From assembly GCA_027623845.1 (NCBI GenBank), contig JAQBUJ010000007.1, positions 1-16,844 of the forward strand: 16,844 bases of DNA, in the 5' to 3' direction. The DNA comes from Pseudomonadota bacterium. GTDB lineage: Bacteria > Pseudomonadota > Alphaproteobacteria > Thalassobaculales > Thalassobaculaceae. Each line of letters starts with the position of its first letter. Within the stretch, counting starts at the first letter, position 1. Of the stretch, positions 1-7,593 are shown piece by piece. The notes under the pieces were generated by a model. The model did not search any database and was not told where the DNA came from. It saw only the letters and a program-made list of their open reading frames with translations. The position numbers were made by a program, and so were the translations under genes.

Positions 1-1152
1 TGCAAGAACGGCGTTCAGGCGCTGACGGCCTGGTGGCGTGGCGCGCAGAACCGTATCGGTAATTTCAATGTAACCGGCGCCTATCAGGTCGGTGAGCATC
101 GTAGGATCGAACAGGGCCTCCACCGTCCGACCGGTTTCGCGCCGCAGCCGGTCCCGCGACACGCCTTCGCGCAGCCGCAGGCCCATCATCAACACTTCGG
201 TCAGCCGCTCCTCGGGGACAATGGCGGTCTCCTCAGTGATTGCATGGCCATCACGTTCGACACGTTCCAGCCAAACCGCCGGCGCCCGATGTGTCCTCAG
301 GGCGCGGCATTGGCCAGCCGTATTGGTCAACCGCCCATGCGCGCCGGGGCCGATGCCGAGATAGTCCTGGGCCCGCCAATACACCAGATTGTGGCGGCAT
401 TCAGCGCCTGGCCGGGCATGATTTGAAATCTCATAAGCCGGCAACCCTGCCCTTGCCAAGGTCTCTCCGGTTGCCTCGAAAAGCGCGCCGCCTTCGTCAT
501 CGTCGGGAATAGCGAAACCGCCGCGTTGATGGATCGCATGGAAGGCGGTGCCCGGCTCGATGGTCAACTGATAGAGTGAGAGATGCTCGCCGGCCAGCGC
601 CAGAGCTTGCCCAAGCTCGCGGGTCCAATCCGTGACGGTCTGGCCCGGTCGCGCATAGATCAAATCAAACGACACCCGCGAGAAGCAGGCATGCGCGATC
701 TCCACGGCGGCGATCGCTTCGCTGGCGCTATGACCGCGGCCAAGAAATTTCAGCGCGTCGTCATCCAAAGCCTGCACACCGAGCGAAACCCTATTCACGC
801 CAGCGTCCCGAAAACCTCTGAATCGACCCGCCTCGACCGATGTCGGGTTGGCCTCCAGGGTGATCTCCACCTCCGGCCCGACGGACCACAGTCCGCGTGC
901 CGTATCTAGAATTTCAGCGACCGTATCCGGCTCCATCAGGGAGGGCGTGCCGCCACCGAAAAAAATGCTGACCAGGTTTTGGGAGCGCACCCGCGGCGCC
1001 ATGGTCTCCAACTCTTGCACCATCGCCCGGCGCCATTGGTCGTGATCAACCGACCCGGAGACATGGCTGTTGAAATCGCAATACGGACATTTCGACAGGC
1101 AAAACGGCCAATGGACATAAAGGCCGAAGGCGTCGTCGCCGGTGGTTGACAT
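1..1152 (-). CDS. hemW: HemW, radical SAM heme chaperone (3' end cut by window edge)
   Basis: This is a HemN-like radical SAM protein of the HemW type. The family was long annotated as oxygen-independent coproporphyrinogen III oxidase, but HemW proteins are now regarded as heme-binding chaperones with a 4Fe-4S cluster and SAM. The frame is open from the ATG at 1152 to base 1 (384 codons) and reaches a typical C-terminal stretch ending GRQRLNAVLA, so only a few residues are probably missing. The radical SAM motif CLSKCPYC (Cys18, Cys22, Cys25) is followed by D-F rather than the C-x-C extension of true HemN. Next come FFGGGTPS near residue 70, LEANPTS, SLGVQ, and FDLIYARPGQT in the barrel. The start ATG shares one base with the rdgB stop (TGATG), so the gene is probably translationally coupled as the last gene of rph-rdgB-hemW. 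The HemW family call is firm; HemW versus HemN rests on the cysteine motif. Confidence 0.93.
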   Translation of the reverse strand, partial: MSTTGDDAFGLYVHWPFCLSKCPYCDFNSHVSGSVDHDQWRRAMVQELETMAPRVRSQNLVSIFFGGGTPSLMEPDTVAEILDTARGLWSVGPEVEITLEANPTSVEAGRFRGFRDAGVNRVSLGVQALDDDALKFLGRGHSASEAIAAVEIAHACFSRVSFDLIYARPGQTVTDWTRELGQALALAGEHLSLYQLTIEPGTAFHAIHQRGGFAIPDDDEGGALFEATGETLARAGLPAYEISNHARPGAECRHNLVYWRAQDYLGIGPGAHGRLTNTAGQCRALRTHRAPAVWLERVERDGHAITEETAIVPEERLTEVLMMGLRLREGVSRDRLRRETGRTVEALFDPTMLTDLIGAGYIEITDTVLRATPPGRQRLNAVLA

Positions 1153-1805
1153 CACCGGGACCTAAAAACCGTTGTCAGAAGCTTCTCGAAGGCATCGGCC
1201 CGATGGCTGATCGAATGTTTCCATGCCGGGTCGGCCTCGCCGAAGGTCAAAGCGTGACCTTCCGGCGCGAAGATCGGGTCATAGCCGAAGCCGGCGTCGC
1301 CGCGTGGCGGCCAGACCAGGTTTCCAACGACCTCGCCCTGAACGGTCTCCACATGGTCATCGGGCCAGGCCAGGCTAAGGGCGCAGATGAATCGGGCCTT
1401 CCGGGTCTGGATGACGCCGGTTCGCGTCTCAGTCTCCAGGATTGCGTCATTTACCTTGGCCATCGCCATGAGGAAATCCTTTGCCGGGCCGGCCCACCGC
1501 GCCGAATAAATCCCGGGATCGCCGCCCAGCGCGTCGACCGCGAGGCCCGAATCATCAGCCAGGGCTGGAAGCCCCGAACCGACGGCGGCGGCGCGCGCCT
1601 TCAGCTCGGCATTGCCGGCGAAACTGTCGGCGGTCTCCTCGGGTTCCGGCAATCCCAACGTCCCGGCCGATACAACCTCGATGGCCAGGGGCGTCAGCAA
1701 GTCGATGATCTCGCGCACTTTGCCGGAATTGTGGCTGGCGACAACCAGCCGCCGACCCTGGAACCGCCGTCGCTTGAACGTCTGGTCCTGCAATTGCGAG
1801 GTCAT
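1152..1805 (-). CDS. rdgB: RdgB/HAM1 non-canonical purine NTP pyrophosphatase
   Basis: The protein has 217 residues. It hydrolyses dITP, ITP and XTP to the monophosphate and pyrophosphate, keeping deaminated purines out of DNA and RNA (cytosolic, Mg-dependent). Family motifs are present in order: VVASHNSGKVREI near residue 20, LADDSGLAVDALGG followed by PGIYSARWAG in the middle, FGYDPIFAPEGH, and the C-terminal KHSISHRADAF. The N-terminus carries about 18 residues before the first strand, somewhat longer than usual, but no later Met fits. The gene lies 7 bp after the rph stop and its own TGA overlaps the hemW ATG. It is therefore the middle gene of a tight three-gene unit. No strong ribosome site precedes it, which fits coupling to rph translation. 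Confidence 0.96.
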   Translation of the reverse strand: MTSQLQDQTFKRRRFQGRRLVVASHNSGKVREIIDLLTPLAIEVVSAGTLGLPEPEETADSFAGNAELKARAAAVGSGLPALADDSGLAVDALGGDPGIYSARWAGPAKDFLMAMAKVNDAILETETRTGVIQTRKARFICALSLAWPDDHVETVQGEVVGNLVWPPRGDAGFGYDPIFAPEGHALTFGEADPAWKHSISHRADAFEKLLTTVFRSR

Positions 1806-1812
1806 CTTTGGA

Positions 1813-2547
1813 TTAGTCCAGGCCGAGCGCGGATTTCTGCAGCTTTACCAAATCGGCGATACCGCTGCGCGCCAGCGCCATCAGGGAGTCGAATTCAGAA
1901 CCGGAAAACGGCTCATCCTCCGCCGTCGCCTGGATCTCGACGATGCCGCCGGTGCCGGTCAGCACGAAATTGGCGTCGGCCTGGGCATTGGAGTCCTCGG
2001 GATAGTCGAGGTCCAAGACGGCTGTGCCCTGATAAACGCCGCAGGACACCGCCGCTACATGATCGGTTAACGGCACTGATTTCAGCACCCCCAAGTCGAC
2101 CAACCCCGCCATCGCTTGATAGAGAGCCACATAGCTGCCGGTGATCGAGGCCGTTCTGGTGCCACCATCGGCTTGCAGCACGTCGCAATCGATCCGGATC
2201 TGGCGTTCGCCCAAACCCTTGGCGTCGGTTACCGCGCGCAACGAGCGACCGATCAGCCGTTGGATCTCCAAGGTGCGCCCGCCCTGTTTTCCCCGCGCCG
2301 CCTCGCGATCGGTCCGGGTGTGGGTCGAGCGCGGCAACATGCCATATTCGGCGGTTACCCAGCCCTGGCCCCGGCCCTTCATGAAACGCGGCACGCCGTC
2401 ATCGATACTGGCCGTGCAAAGCACATGGGTGTCGCCGAACTTAATCAGACAGGACCCTTCGGCGTGTTTGGCGAAACCGGTTTCCAGGGTGACGGTGCGA
2501 AGCTGATCCGGCGCGCGGCCGGACGGTCTGATCGAGGGGGTGGCCAT
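1813..2547 (-). CDS. rph: RNase PH
   Basis: This is a 244-residue phosphorolytic 3'-to-5' exoribonuclease that trims tRNA 3' ends and structured RNAs using phosphate as co-substrate; it forms a hexameric ring. Visible motifs are RTVTLETGF near residue 17, TAEYGMLPRSTHTR at 65-78, the phosphate and RNA-binding stretch GRSLRAV at 100-106, DCDVLQADGGTRTASI at 120-135, and DLDYPEDSNAQADANFV at 179-195. The open frame extends upstream to 2736, but the ATG at 2547 gives the normal family length. That ATG has GGAG about 11 bases upstream on the minus strand, and the extra upstream residues are basic and low-quality. It is first in the rph-rdgB-hemW operon and divergent from hrcA. Confidence 0.96.
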   Translation of the reverse strand: MATPSIRPSGRAPDQLRTVTLETGFAKHAEGSCLIKFGDTHVLCTASIDDGVPRFMKGRGQGWVTAEYGMLPRSTHTRTDREAARGKQGGRTLEIQRLIGRSLRAVTDAKGLGERQIRIDCDVLQADGGTRTASITGSYVALYQAMAGLVDLGVLKSVPLTDHVAAVSCGVYQGTAVLDLDYPEDSNAQADANFVLTGTGGIVEIQATAEDEPFSGSEFDSLMALARSGIADLVKLQKSALGLD

Positions 2548-2588
2548 TGTTTCGAGGTCTCCGGGTGGCGCGGGATGAAAGCGGCGCG

Positions 2589-2617
2589 ACCCTATCGGTT
2601 TGCTCTCTCGACGTCCA
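2589..2617 (-). promoter_or_regulatory. Candidate sigma70-type promoter for rph-rdgB-hemW
   Basis: On the minus strand TGGACG (2617-2612) and TAGGGT (2594-2589) are separated by 17 bases. They would give a leader of roughly 35 nt before the rph ATG at 2547. The -35 matches 4 of 6 and the -10 matches 3 of 6 consensus bases, which is common for GC-rich alphaproteobacteria but not decisive. Confidence 0.35.
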
Positions 2618-2685
2618 GCGTGGCCCCGGCGTTCCGTGTGGCCCCGTCCTCGCGCGCCCAGTGGCGGTAGAGAACGCTTTGCTCG

Positions 2686-2714
2686 TTGACGTAGCGCCGG
2701 GCGGTTCTTAGGTT
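2686..2714 (+). promoter_or_regulatory. Candidate sigma70-type promoter for hrcA, possibly leaderless
   Basis: TTGACG (2686-2691), 17 bases, then TAGGTT (2709-2714). The expected transcription start 6-7 bases after the -10 falls on or next to the A of the hrcA ATG at 2720. No good Shine-Dalgarno sequence lies before that ATG, which agrees with a leaderless transcript. The placement is inferred from the sequence alone. Confidence 0.4.
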
Positions 2715-2719
2715 GCCGG

Positions 2720-3769
2720 ATGGCAAGCTCAACCATCCTGACGCTGAATGAACGGTCCCGGGCGGTGTTTCAGCACATCGTGGATTCCTTTGTGCAAACC
2801 GGCGAGCCCGTGGGGTCGCGCACGCTGTCCCGGCGGATGGGCGCCAGCCTCTCGCCGGCGACGATCCGCAACGTCATGGCGGATTTGGAGGATGCCGGGC
2901 TGCTATTCGCGCCACATACCTCGGCCGGCAGATTGCCGACGGATCTGGGCTTGCGAATGTTCGTTGATGGTTTGCTGGAGATCGGCGGAGATCTTACCCA
3001 GGATGAGCGGGCCAGCCTCGACGGTCAGTGCCAGGCCGCCGGCCGCACCTTCCCCGAGGTTCTGGCGGAGGCGGGGGCCGTGCTCTCCGGGCTGACGGAA
3101 TGTGCGGGGCTGGTGATTTCGCCAAAAATGGATTCGCCGCTGCGCCAGATCGAATTCGTGTCGCTGTCGAGTAACCGGGCTCTGGTGGTCATGGTGAGTG
3201 ATACCGGGCTGGTCGAGAACCGGGTGATCGAGGTGCCGCCCGGTTTGCCGTCATCGGCGCTCGTTCAGGCGACCAACTACATGAATGCGCGGCTGGCCAA
3301 TTCGACCATGGAAGAGGCCCGCATCCGGATCCTTGAGGAAACCGAGCTTGAAAAGACCGAGCTCGATTCACTGACCAACCGGCTCGTCGCCGATGGCGTA
3401 GCGCTTTGGGCCGGCGGGGTTCAAGGCGGCTCGCTGATCCTGCGCGGCCAGTCGAAATTGCTGCAGGACGTCAACGCGATTGAGGATTTGGAACGCATTC
3501 GGGCGTTGTTCGAGGCGCTGGAGCGCAAGGAATCGATGGTTCGCCTGTTGGACGCGACCGGAGACGCCGACGGGGTGCAGATTTTCATCGGCTCGGAAAA
3601 TCTTCTTTTCGAGCACGCGGGCTGTTCGATGATCATCGCGCCCTATCACGACCAGCGCCGTCAAGTGGTTGGCGCTTTGGGGGTGATCGGGCCGACCCGC
3701 ATGAACTATGCGCGGATTATCCCGATGGTGGATTACACCTCGAAACTGGTGGGTCATTTGTTGGATTGA
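2720..3769 (+). CDS. hrcA: HrcA heat-inducible transcription repressor
   Basis: This 349-residue protein is the repressor of CIRCE-controlled chaperone operons, in alphaproteobacteria mainly groESL; GroEL keeps it active. Residues 1-75 form the winged helix-turn-helix, with SRTLSRRMGASLSPATIRNV at 33-52 followed by HTSAGRLPTDLGLRMFVD. The rest is the GAF-like core and dimerisation region, ending in the characteristic GVIGPTRMNYARIIPMVDY. Length is normal for the family. It is divergent from rph and is followed after about 100 bp by grpE. I did not see a CIRCE element (TTAGCACTC-N9-GAGTGCTAA) in the window, so its operators are presumably elsewhere in the genome. Confidence 0.97.
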   Translation: MASSTILTLNERSRAVFQHIVDSFVQTGEPVGSRTLSRRMGASLSPATIRNVMADLEDAGLLFAPHTSAGRLPTDLGLRMFVDGLLEIGGDLTQDERASLDGQCQAAGRTFPEVLAEAGAVLSGLTECAGLVISPKMDSPLRQIEFVSLSSNRALVVMVSDTGLVENRVIEVPPGLPSSALVQATNYMNARLANSTMEEARIRILEETELEKTELDSLTNRLVADGVALWAGGVQGGSLILRGQSKLLQDVNAIEDLERIRALFEALERKESMVRLLDATGDADGVQIFIGSENLLFEHAGCSMIIAPYHDQRRQVVGALGVIGPTRMNYARIIPMVDYTSKLVGHLLD

Positions 3770-3802
3770 CCGGTTGATTTTACCCCGGGACGTGATCCGA
3801 CA

Positions 3803-3830
3803 TTTGCAAATCCGCTGGGATCGCTTACAT
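3803..3830 (+). promoter_or_regulatory. Candidate heat-shock (RpoH-like) promoter for grpE
   Basis: TTTGCA (3803-3808) and CTTACAT (3824-3830) are separated by 15 bases. They resemble, but match less well, the CTTGCA/CCTATAT pair found upstream of dnaK in this window. The position, about 35-40 bases before the grpE start, is suitable. It is offered as a candidate only, because hrcA read-through could also supply grpE. Confidence 0.3.
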
Positions 3831-3868
3831 GAGGGGCCAATTCAAAACCATTGAGGCGAGCAGAGGGC

Positions 3869-4486
3869 ATGATGTCCGATAAAGATCACGAAACCGTCGA
3901 TCCGGAAAATGCGCCGTTGAACGGCGAGGAAGCACTATGGGAGACCGGGACCGAAGAGGCGGAGGTCGGTTCAGAAGAGTTGACCCGCGAGGCCGAGCTT
4001 GAGGCCAAGGTCGCCGAACTCAAGGACCAGCTGCTAAGAGCCATCGCCGAGCAGGAGAACGTCCGTAAACGCGCCGATCGAGAGCGTGATCAGCTGCGAA
4101 AGTTCGGCATCAGCAATTTCGCCAAGGATCTCCTATCCGCCGCCGACAACTTGCGACGCGCCCTGGATGCCGGGCCGGAAAATTTAGAAAGCACGGATGA
4201 AACCGTGCGCAATCTCATCATCGGCGTCGAGATGACCGAGCGAGAGCTGTTGAGCGCGTTCGAAAAAAACGGTGTTCGCAAGATCGACCCGATGGGTGAA
4301 AAATTCGACTACAATTTTCATCAGGCGATGTTTGAGGTCGAGAATTCTGGCCAGGAACCCGGTGTCGTCGTCCAGGTTTTGCAGCCCGGCTACGCGATCG
4401 AGGATCGGGTTTTGCGGGCGGCCATGGTTGGCGTGTCGAAGGCCCCGGCCGCCGAGGTGCCAGGGCATCTCGACACCACGGTCTGA
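3869..4486 (+). CDS. grpE: GrpE nucleotide exchange factor
   Basis: This is the ADP/ATP exchange factor for DnaK, 205 residues from the ATG at 3869. An acidic N-terminal tail is followed by a long helical, coiled-coil dimerisation region (about residues 40-95) and the C-terminal beta domain. The conserved GrpE signature is visible in DPMGEKFDYNFHQAMFEV, then GVVVQVLQPGYAIEDRVLRA and AMVGVSKAP. Start choice: a TTG at 3851 and ATGs at 3869 and 3872 share the frame. GAGGCGAG at 3853-3860 suits 3869 and AGAGGG at 3862-3867 suits 3872; 3869 is chosen. The stop codon lies in the palindrome that also contains the stop of the opposing DUF1848 gene, two bases away. Confidence 0.95.
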   Translation: MMSDKDHETVDPENAPLNGEEALWETGTEEAEVGSEELTREAELEAKVAELKDQLLRAIAEQENVRKRADRERDQLRKFGISNFAKDLLSAADNLRRALDAGPENLESTDETVRNLIIGVEMTERELLSAFEKNGVRKIDPMGEKFDYNFHQAMFEVENSGQEPGVVVQVLQPGYAIEDRVLRAAMVGVSKAPAAEVPGHLDTTV

Positions 4487-4492
4487 TATCAG
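4483..4492. other. Perfect 10-bp palindrome holding both convergent stop codons
   Basis: CTGATATCAG is its own reverse complement. It contains the grpE TGA (4484-4486, plus) and the DUF1848 TGA (4491-4489, minus). No hairpin plus T-run is visible on either side, so the two transcripts probably run into each other's 3' ends. Confidence 0.8.
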
Positions 4493-5364
4493 GAAATCAA
4501 TATCTCACTGTTGGGATCATGGGCGCGGTAGCGGCGTTTGGCGGCGTCCTGGGACGTGACGGCATAGCAGTAAACACAGCCATGCGGGCAGCTGTCATAG
4601 GCGCCGATGTCCCTTGATTCGGCACATAGACAACCCGGCCGATTGCCTTTCGTCCGCGCCGCCAGAGGCGTCCCTGCAATATCCGATAGGCGATTGACGT
4701 CAATACACCGGGCACCGACCAAAGCCGGGGTTTCGAAATCCGGTTGGGAGCAAAGCGTCGGGCGGATGGCGTGGCCGGCTGCGATATCCCCAAGTCTGGA
4801 CAGCAGGCGGAGCTTGGTTTCGGGATCCGGATCGGACCACTTGAAGCCATGTGCAATGGCGGCGCGCTCGGTGTTGCGGCGGGTTTTGCGGTAGATCTGC
4901 ACGAAAGACAAAACCATTTCATCGGTGCTGCCGGCCAGGGCCTGTGACAGCGCCCCGACCTGATCGATGTGAAACGATTCCGGGGTCCGGTCGGTCAGCA
5001 ACACGGGATCGTAACGCCAGACGATCACCCGCCGACCGTAACGCTGGGACGTGGCCTGGACTTCCTCGACCGCCCGGCGCCAATCGATCACCGCGGGCTC
5101 CAGCGCCCGGGGATAGCCGGTGATGGTGTAATGCACCACGAAGGCGGTTCCCTGGTCGCGGAGCCGGTCCAGGGTTTCGAAAAACGAGCCAAGCCGGCGG
5201 GTCCAGAAGACGAACCCATCCACCGCCGCCGGATCAAGTCGTATTTGGCTGATGCGGTTGGAATAGGGGTTTTTCACCGCGCAGAAACCAGCGTCGAGGC
5301 GACGGTTGAACCAGTCGCCATAGAAGGCGGGAATGTCCGTTCGATAGCTTGCTGAGATGATCAT
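4489..5364 (-). CDS. DUF1848 family protein with C-terminal cysteine cluster
   Basis: This 291-residue protein belongs to the DUF1848 family and its function is unknown. It starts with ISASYRTDIPAFYGDWF and contains KNPYSNRISQI, FVFWTRR, VHYTITGYPRALEP and VIVWRYDPVLLTD, a barrel-like pattern. The C-terminus has CLCAESRDIGAYDSC followed by PHGCVYCYA. That CxxCYC-type cysteine cluster recalls iron-sulfur or radical-SAM-like proteins, but no enzymatic role can be assigned. The frame opens at 5457, but ATG 5364 is chosen because the conserved family start begins there and GGAGAGGG lies about 11 bases upstream. The gene sits between grpE and dnaK on the opposite strand, tail-to-tail with grpE (2 bp gap) and divergent from the dnaK heat-shock promoter by about 100 bp. 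A chaperone-related job is unproven. Confidence 0.85.
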   Translation of the reverse strand: MIISASYRTDIPAFYGDWFNRRLDAGFCAVKNPYSNRISQIRLDPAAVDGFVFWTRRLGSFFETLDRLRDQGTAFVVHYTITGYPRALEPAVIDWRRAVEEVQATSQRYGRRVIVWRYDPVLLTDRTPESFHIDQVGALSQALAGSTDEMVLSFVQIYRKTRRNTERAAIAHGFKWSDPDPETKLRLLSRLGDIAAGHAIRPTLCSQPDFETPALVGARCIDVNRLSDIAGTPLAARTKGNRPGCLCAESRDIGAYDSCPHGCVYCYAVTSQDAAKRRYRAHDPNSEILIS

Positions 5365-5467
5365 TCGAGGCTGCTGCCCTCTCCGGCCTGGCGCTGTTCG
5401 TGGGGTCTGCAGCGAGGCGGCGCTATCCGAATCGCGCGCTTTAATCAAAGATTGCATGCGAACCGCG

Positions 5468-5497
5468 CTTGCAGCACCCGAACCACCCCCCTATATA
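5468..5497 (+). promoter_or_regulatory. RpoH (sigma32-type) heat-shock promoter of dnaK
   Basis: CTTGCA (5468-5473) and CCTATAT (5490-5496) are separated by 16 bases, in the C-rich context CCCCCCTATATAG. This closely follows the alphaproteobacterial RpoH pattern CTTGAA / CCTATAT. The expected start near 5503 leaves a leader of about 80 nt before the dnaK ATG. The -10 includes CTATATAG (5491-5498), itself a palindrome, so weak firing toward DUF1848 cannot be excluded. No CIRCE operator overlaps it. Confidence 0.75.
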
Positions 5498-5581
5498 GCC
5501 GGTAGTTCCACACCCTATACAATCGGGAACGGGCAAGGTGCTTTTAGGGCCGAACCCGTTTGCTGACCGGAAGAGGTTTAC

Positions 5582-7540
5582 ATGGCTAAGGTAATTGGAA
5601 TCGATCTGGGAACCACGAATTCCTGCGTCGCGTTCATGGACGGCGGGGACGCCAAGGTGATTGAAAACGCGGAAGGCGCGCGAACGACGCCGTCGATGGT
5701 CGCGTTCGTCGAAGGCGGTGAGCGCCTGGTAGGGCAATCAGCCAAGCGTCAGGCGGTGACCAACCCGGAAAACACCCTATTCGCGATCAAGCGCCTGATC
5801 GGGCGACGGCAAGACGACGTCAACGCCAAGAAATTCGCCGACCTGATGCCTTATAAGATCGTGGCCGGCGAAAACGGCGACGCCTGGGCCGAAGCCCTGG
5901 GTGAAAAATACAGCCCCAGCCAAATCTCCAGCTTCACCTTGCGTAAGCTGAAGGAAGACGCCGAGGCTTTCCTTGGCGACACGGTGGACCAGGCGGTGAT
6001 CACCGTCCCGGCGTATTTCAACGACGCGCAGCGCCAAGCAACCAAGGACGCCGGTAAGATCGCCGGGCTTGAGGTTCTGCGGATCATCAATGAGCCGACG
6101 GCCGCCGCGCTTGCCTATGGTCTGGATAAGAAGAACACCGGCATCATCGCGGTCTACGACCTTGGCGGTGGTACCTTCGACGTGTCGATCCTGGAGATCG
6201 GCGACGGCGTCTTTGAGGTCAAATCGACCAATGGCGATACCTTCCTCGGCGGCGAGGACTTTGATCACCGGATCATCGATTATCTCGCGGATGAGTTCAA
6301 AAAAGAAAACGCCATTGATCTGCGCAGCGACAAGCTGGCGCTGCAGCGCCTCAAGGAGGGCGCGGAAAAAGCCAAGATCGAATTGTCGGCGGCGATGCAG
6401 ACCGAGGTTAATCTGCCGTTCATCACGGCGGACCAGGCCGGGCCGAAACATCTGAATATCAAGCTGACCCGGGCGAAACTCGAAGCGCTGGTTGATGATC
6501 TGGTGCAGCGGACGGTCGGTCCCTGCAAGGCGGCGCTCAAGGATGCCGGGCTTAACGCCGGCGAGATCGACGAAGTGATTCTGGTCGGCGGCATGACCCG
6601 GATGCCGAAGATCATGGATGCCGTGAAGACCTTCTTCGGGCGCGAGCCGCATCGCGGCGTTAATCCGGACGAGGTGGTGGCGATCGGCGCCGCGATCCAG
6701 GCCGGTGTGCTGAAGGGCGACGTCAAGGACGTGTTGTTGCTCGACGTGACCCCCTTGTCGCTCGGTATCGAGACCCTGGGCGGTGTGTTCACCCGCCTGA
6801 TCGACCGCAATACCACGATCCCGACCAAGAAAAGCCAGGTGTTCTCGACCGCCGAGGATAACCAAACCGCGGTAACGATCCGCGTGTTCCAGGGCGAGCG
6901 CGAGATGGCTGCGGATAACAAGGTGCTCGGTCAGTTCGACCTGGTCGGCATTGCGCCGGCGCCGCGCGGTGTGCCGCAGGTGGAGGTCACCTTCGACATC
7001 GATGCCAACGGCCTGGTCAATGTTTCGGCCAAGGACAAGGCTACCGGCAAGGAACAACAAATCCGTATCCAGGCTTCGGGCGGTCTGTCCGACGCTGATA
7101 TCGAACAGATGATCCAAGAGGCCGAAACCAACGCTGAAGGCGATAAGCAGCGCCGCGAGTTGGTCGAGGTGCGGAATCAGGCTGAGCAGGCCATCCACAC
7201 CACCGAACGCATGCTTTCGGATGTCGGCGAAAAGATCGGGGAGACCGAGCGTCGTGAGGTCGAAGCGTTGATCGCCGAGGTGAAGGAAGCCTCCGAGGGC
7301 GAAGATGGCGCGCTCATCAAGACCAAGGCGGATGAACTGCAGCAGGCGTCGATGAAGCTGGGTGAGGCTCTCTACAAGGCCCAGCAGGAAGAGGCGGAAG
7401 CTGCTGGATCAGCGGATGACGCGGGCGCCGCCGACGGCGCAGATGACGGCGCTGCCTCGGGCAAGAGCGAGGGAGACGCCGACGTCGTCGATGCGGACTT
7501 CGAAGAAGTCGACGAAAAAGACCGCAATAAGTCGGCCTGA
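5582..7540 (+). CDS. dnaK: DnaK (Hsp70) molecular chaperone
   Basis: This 652-residue ATP-dependent Hsp70 folds and protects polypeptides together with DnaJ and GrpE in the cytosol. The ATPase domain starts at GIDLGTTNSCVA (residues 6-17) and contains VPAYFNDAQRQATKDAG, INEPTAAALAYG, YDLGGGTFDVSIL and ILVGGMTRMP. The hydrophobic linker VLLLDVTPLSLG lies near residue 385, followed by the substrate-binding beta domain and helical lid. The tail is rich in Ala, Gly and Asp and ends with DVVDADFEEVDE near 634-645, as in bacterial DnaK. AGAGG lies about 7 bases before the ATG. Regulation by RpoH is shown by the promoter at 5468-5497. Length and motifs are complete. Confidence 0.99.
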   Translation: MAKVIGIDLGTTNSCVAFMDGGDAKVIENAEGARTTPSMVAFVEGGERLVGQSAKRQAVTNPENTLFAIKRLIGRRQDDVNAKKFADLMPYKIVAGENGDAWAEALGEKYSPSQISSFTLRKLKEDAEAFLGDTVDQAVITVPAYFNDAQRQATKDAGKIAGLEVLRIINEPTAAALAYGLDKKNTGIIAVYDLGGGTFDVSILEIGDGVFEVKSTNGDTFLGGEDFDHRIIDYLADEFKKENAIDLRSDKLALQRLKEGAEKAKIELSAAMQTEVNLPFITADQAGPKHLNIKLTRAKLEALVDDLVQRTVGPCKAALKDAGLNAGEIDEVILVGGMTRMPKIMDAVKTFFGREPHRGVNPDEVVAIGAAIQAGVLKGDVKDVLLLDVTPLSLGIETLGGVFTRLIDRNTTIPTKKSQVFSTAEDNQTAVTIRVFQGEREMAADNKVLGQFDLVGIAPAPRGVPQVEVTFDIDANGLVNVSAKDKATGKEQQIRIQASGGLSDADIEQMIQEAETNAEGDKQRRELVEVRNQAEQAIHTTERMLSDVGEKIGETERREVEALIAEVKEASEGEDGALIKTKADELQQASMKLGEALYKAQQEEAEAAGSADDAGAADGADDGAASGKSEGDADVVDADFEEVDEKDRNKSA

Positions 7541-7593
7541 TAAGGATGGTTCCGAGGGTAAAAATCGCGCCGTAACGACTCTGAATTGCAACA

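Noticed and set aside
1146..2144. 332-codon plus-strand frame opposite rdgB and rph
   Set aside because: It is antisense to two firmly identified genes, the product is Arg/Pro/Gly-rich with no motif, and the frame is explained by GC-rich third positions.
2548..2719. CIRCE operator before hrcA
   Set aside because: No TTAGCACTC or GAGTGCTAA half-site is present in this gap by eye, so there is no sequence support for HrcA autoregulation here.
2548..2736. 63-residue N-terminal extension of RNase PH
   Set aside because: It exceeds family length, is basic and unstructured, overlaps the hrcA start, and a good ribosome site supports ATG 2547.
5777..7198. 473-codon open frame on the minus strand inside dnaK
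   Set aside because: Long antisense frames opposite dnaK are a well-known effect of its codon bias. The translation has no recognisable domain and the plus-strand gene is certain.
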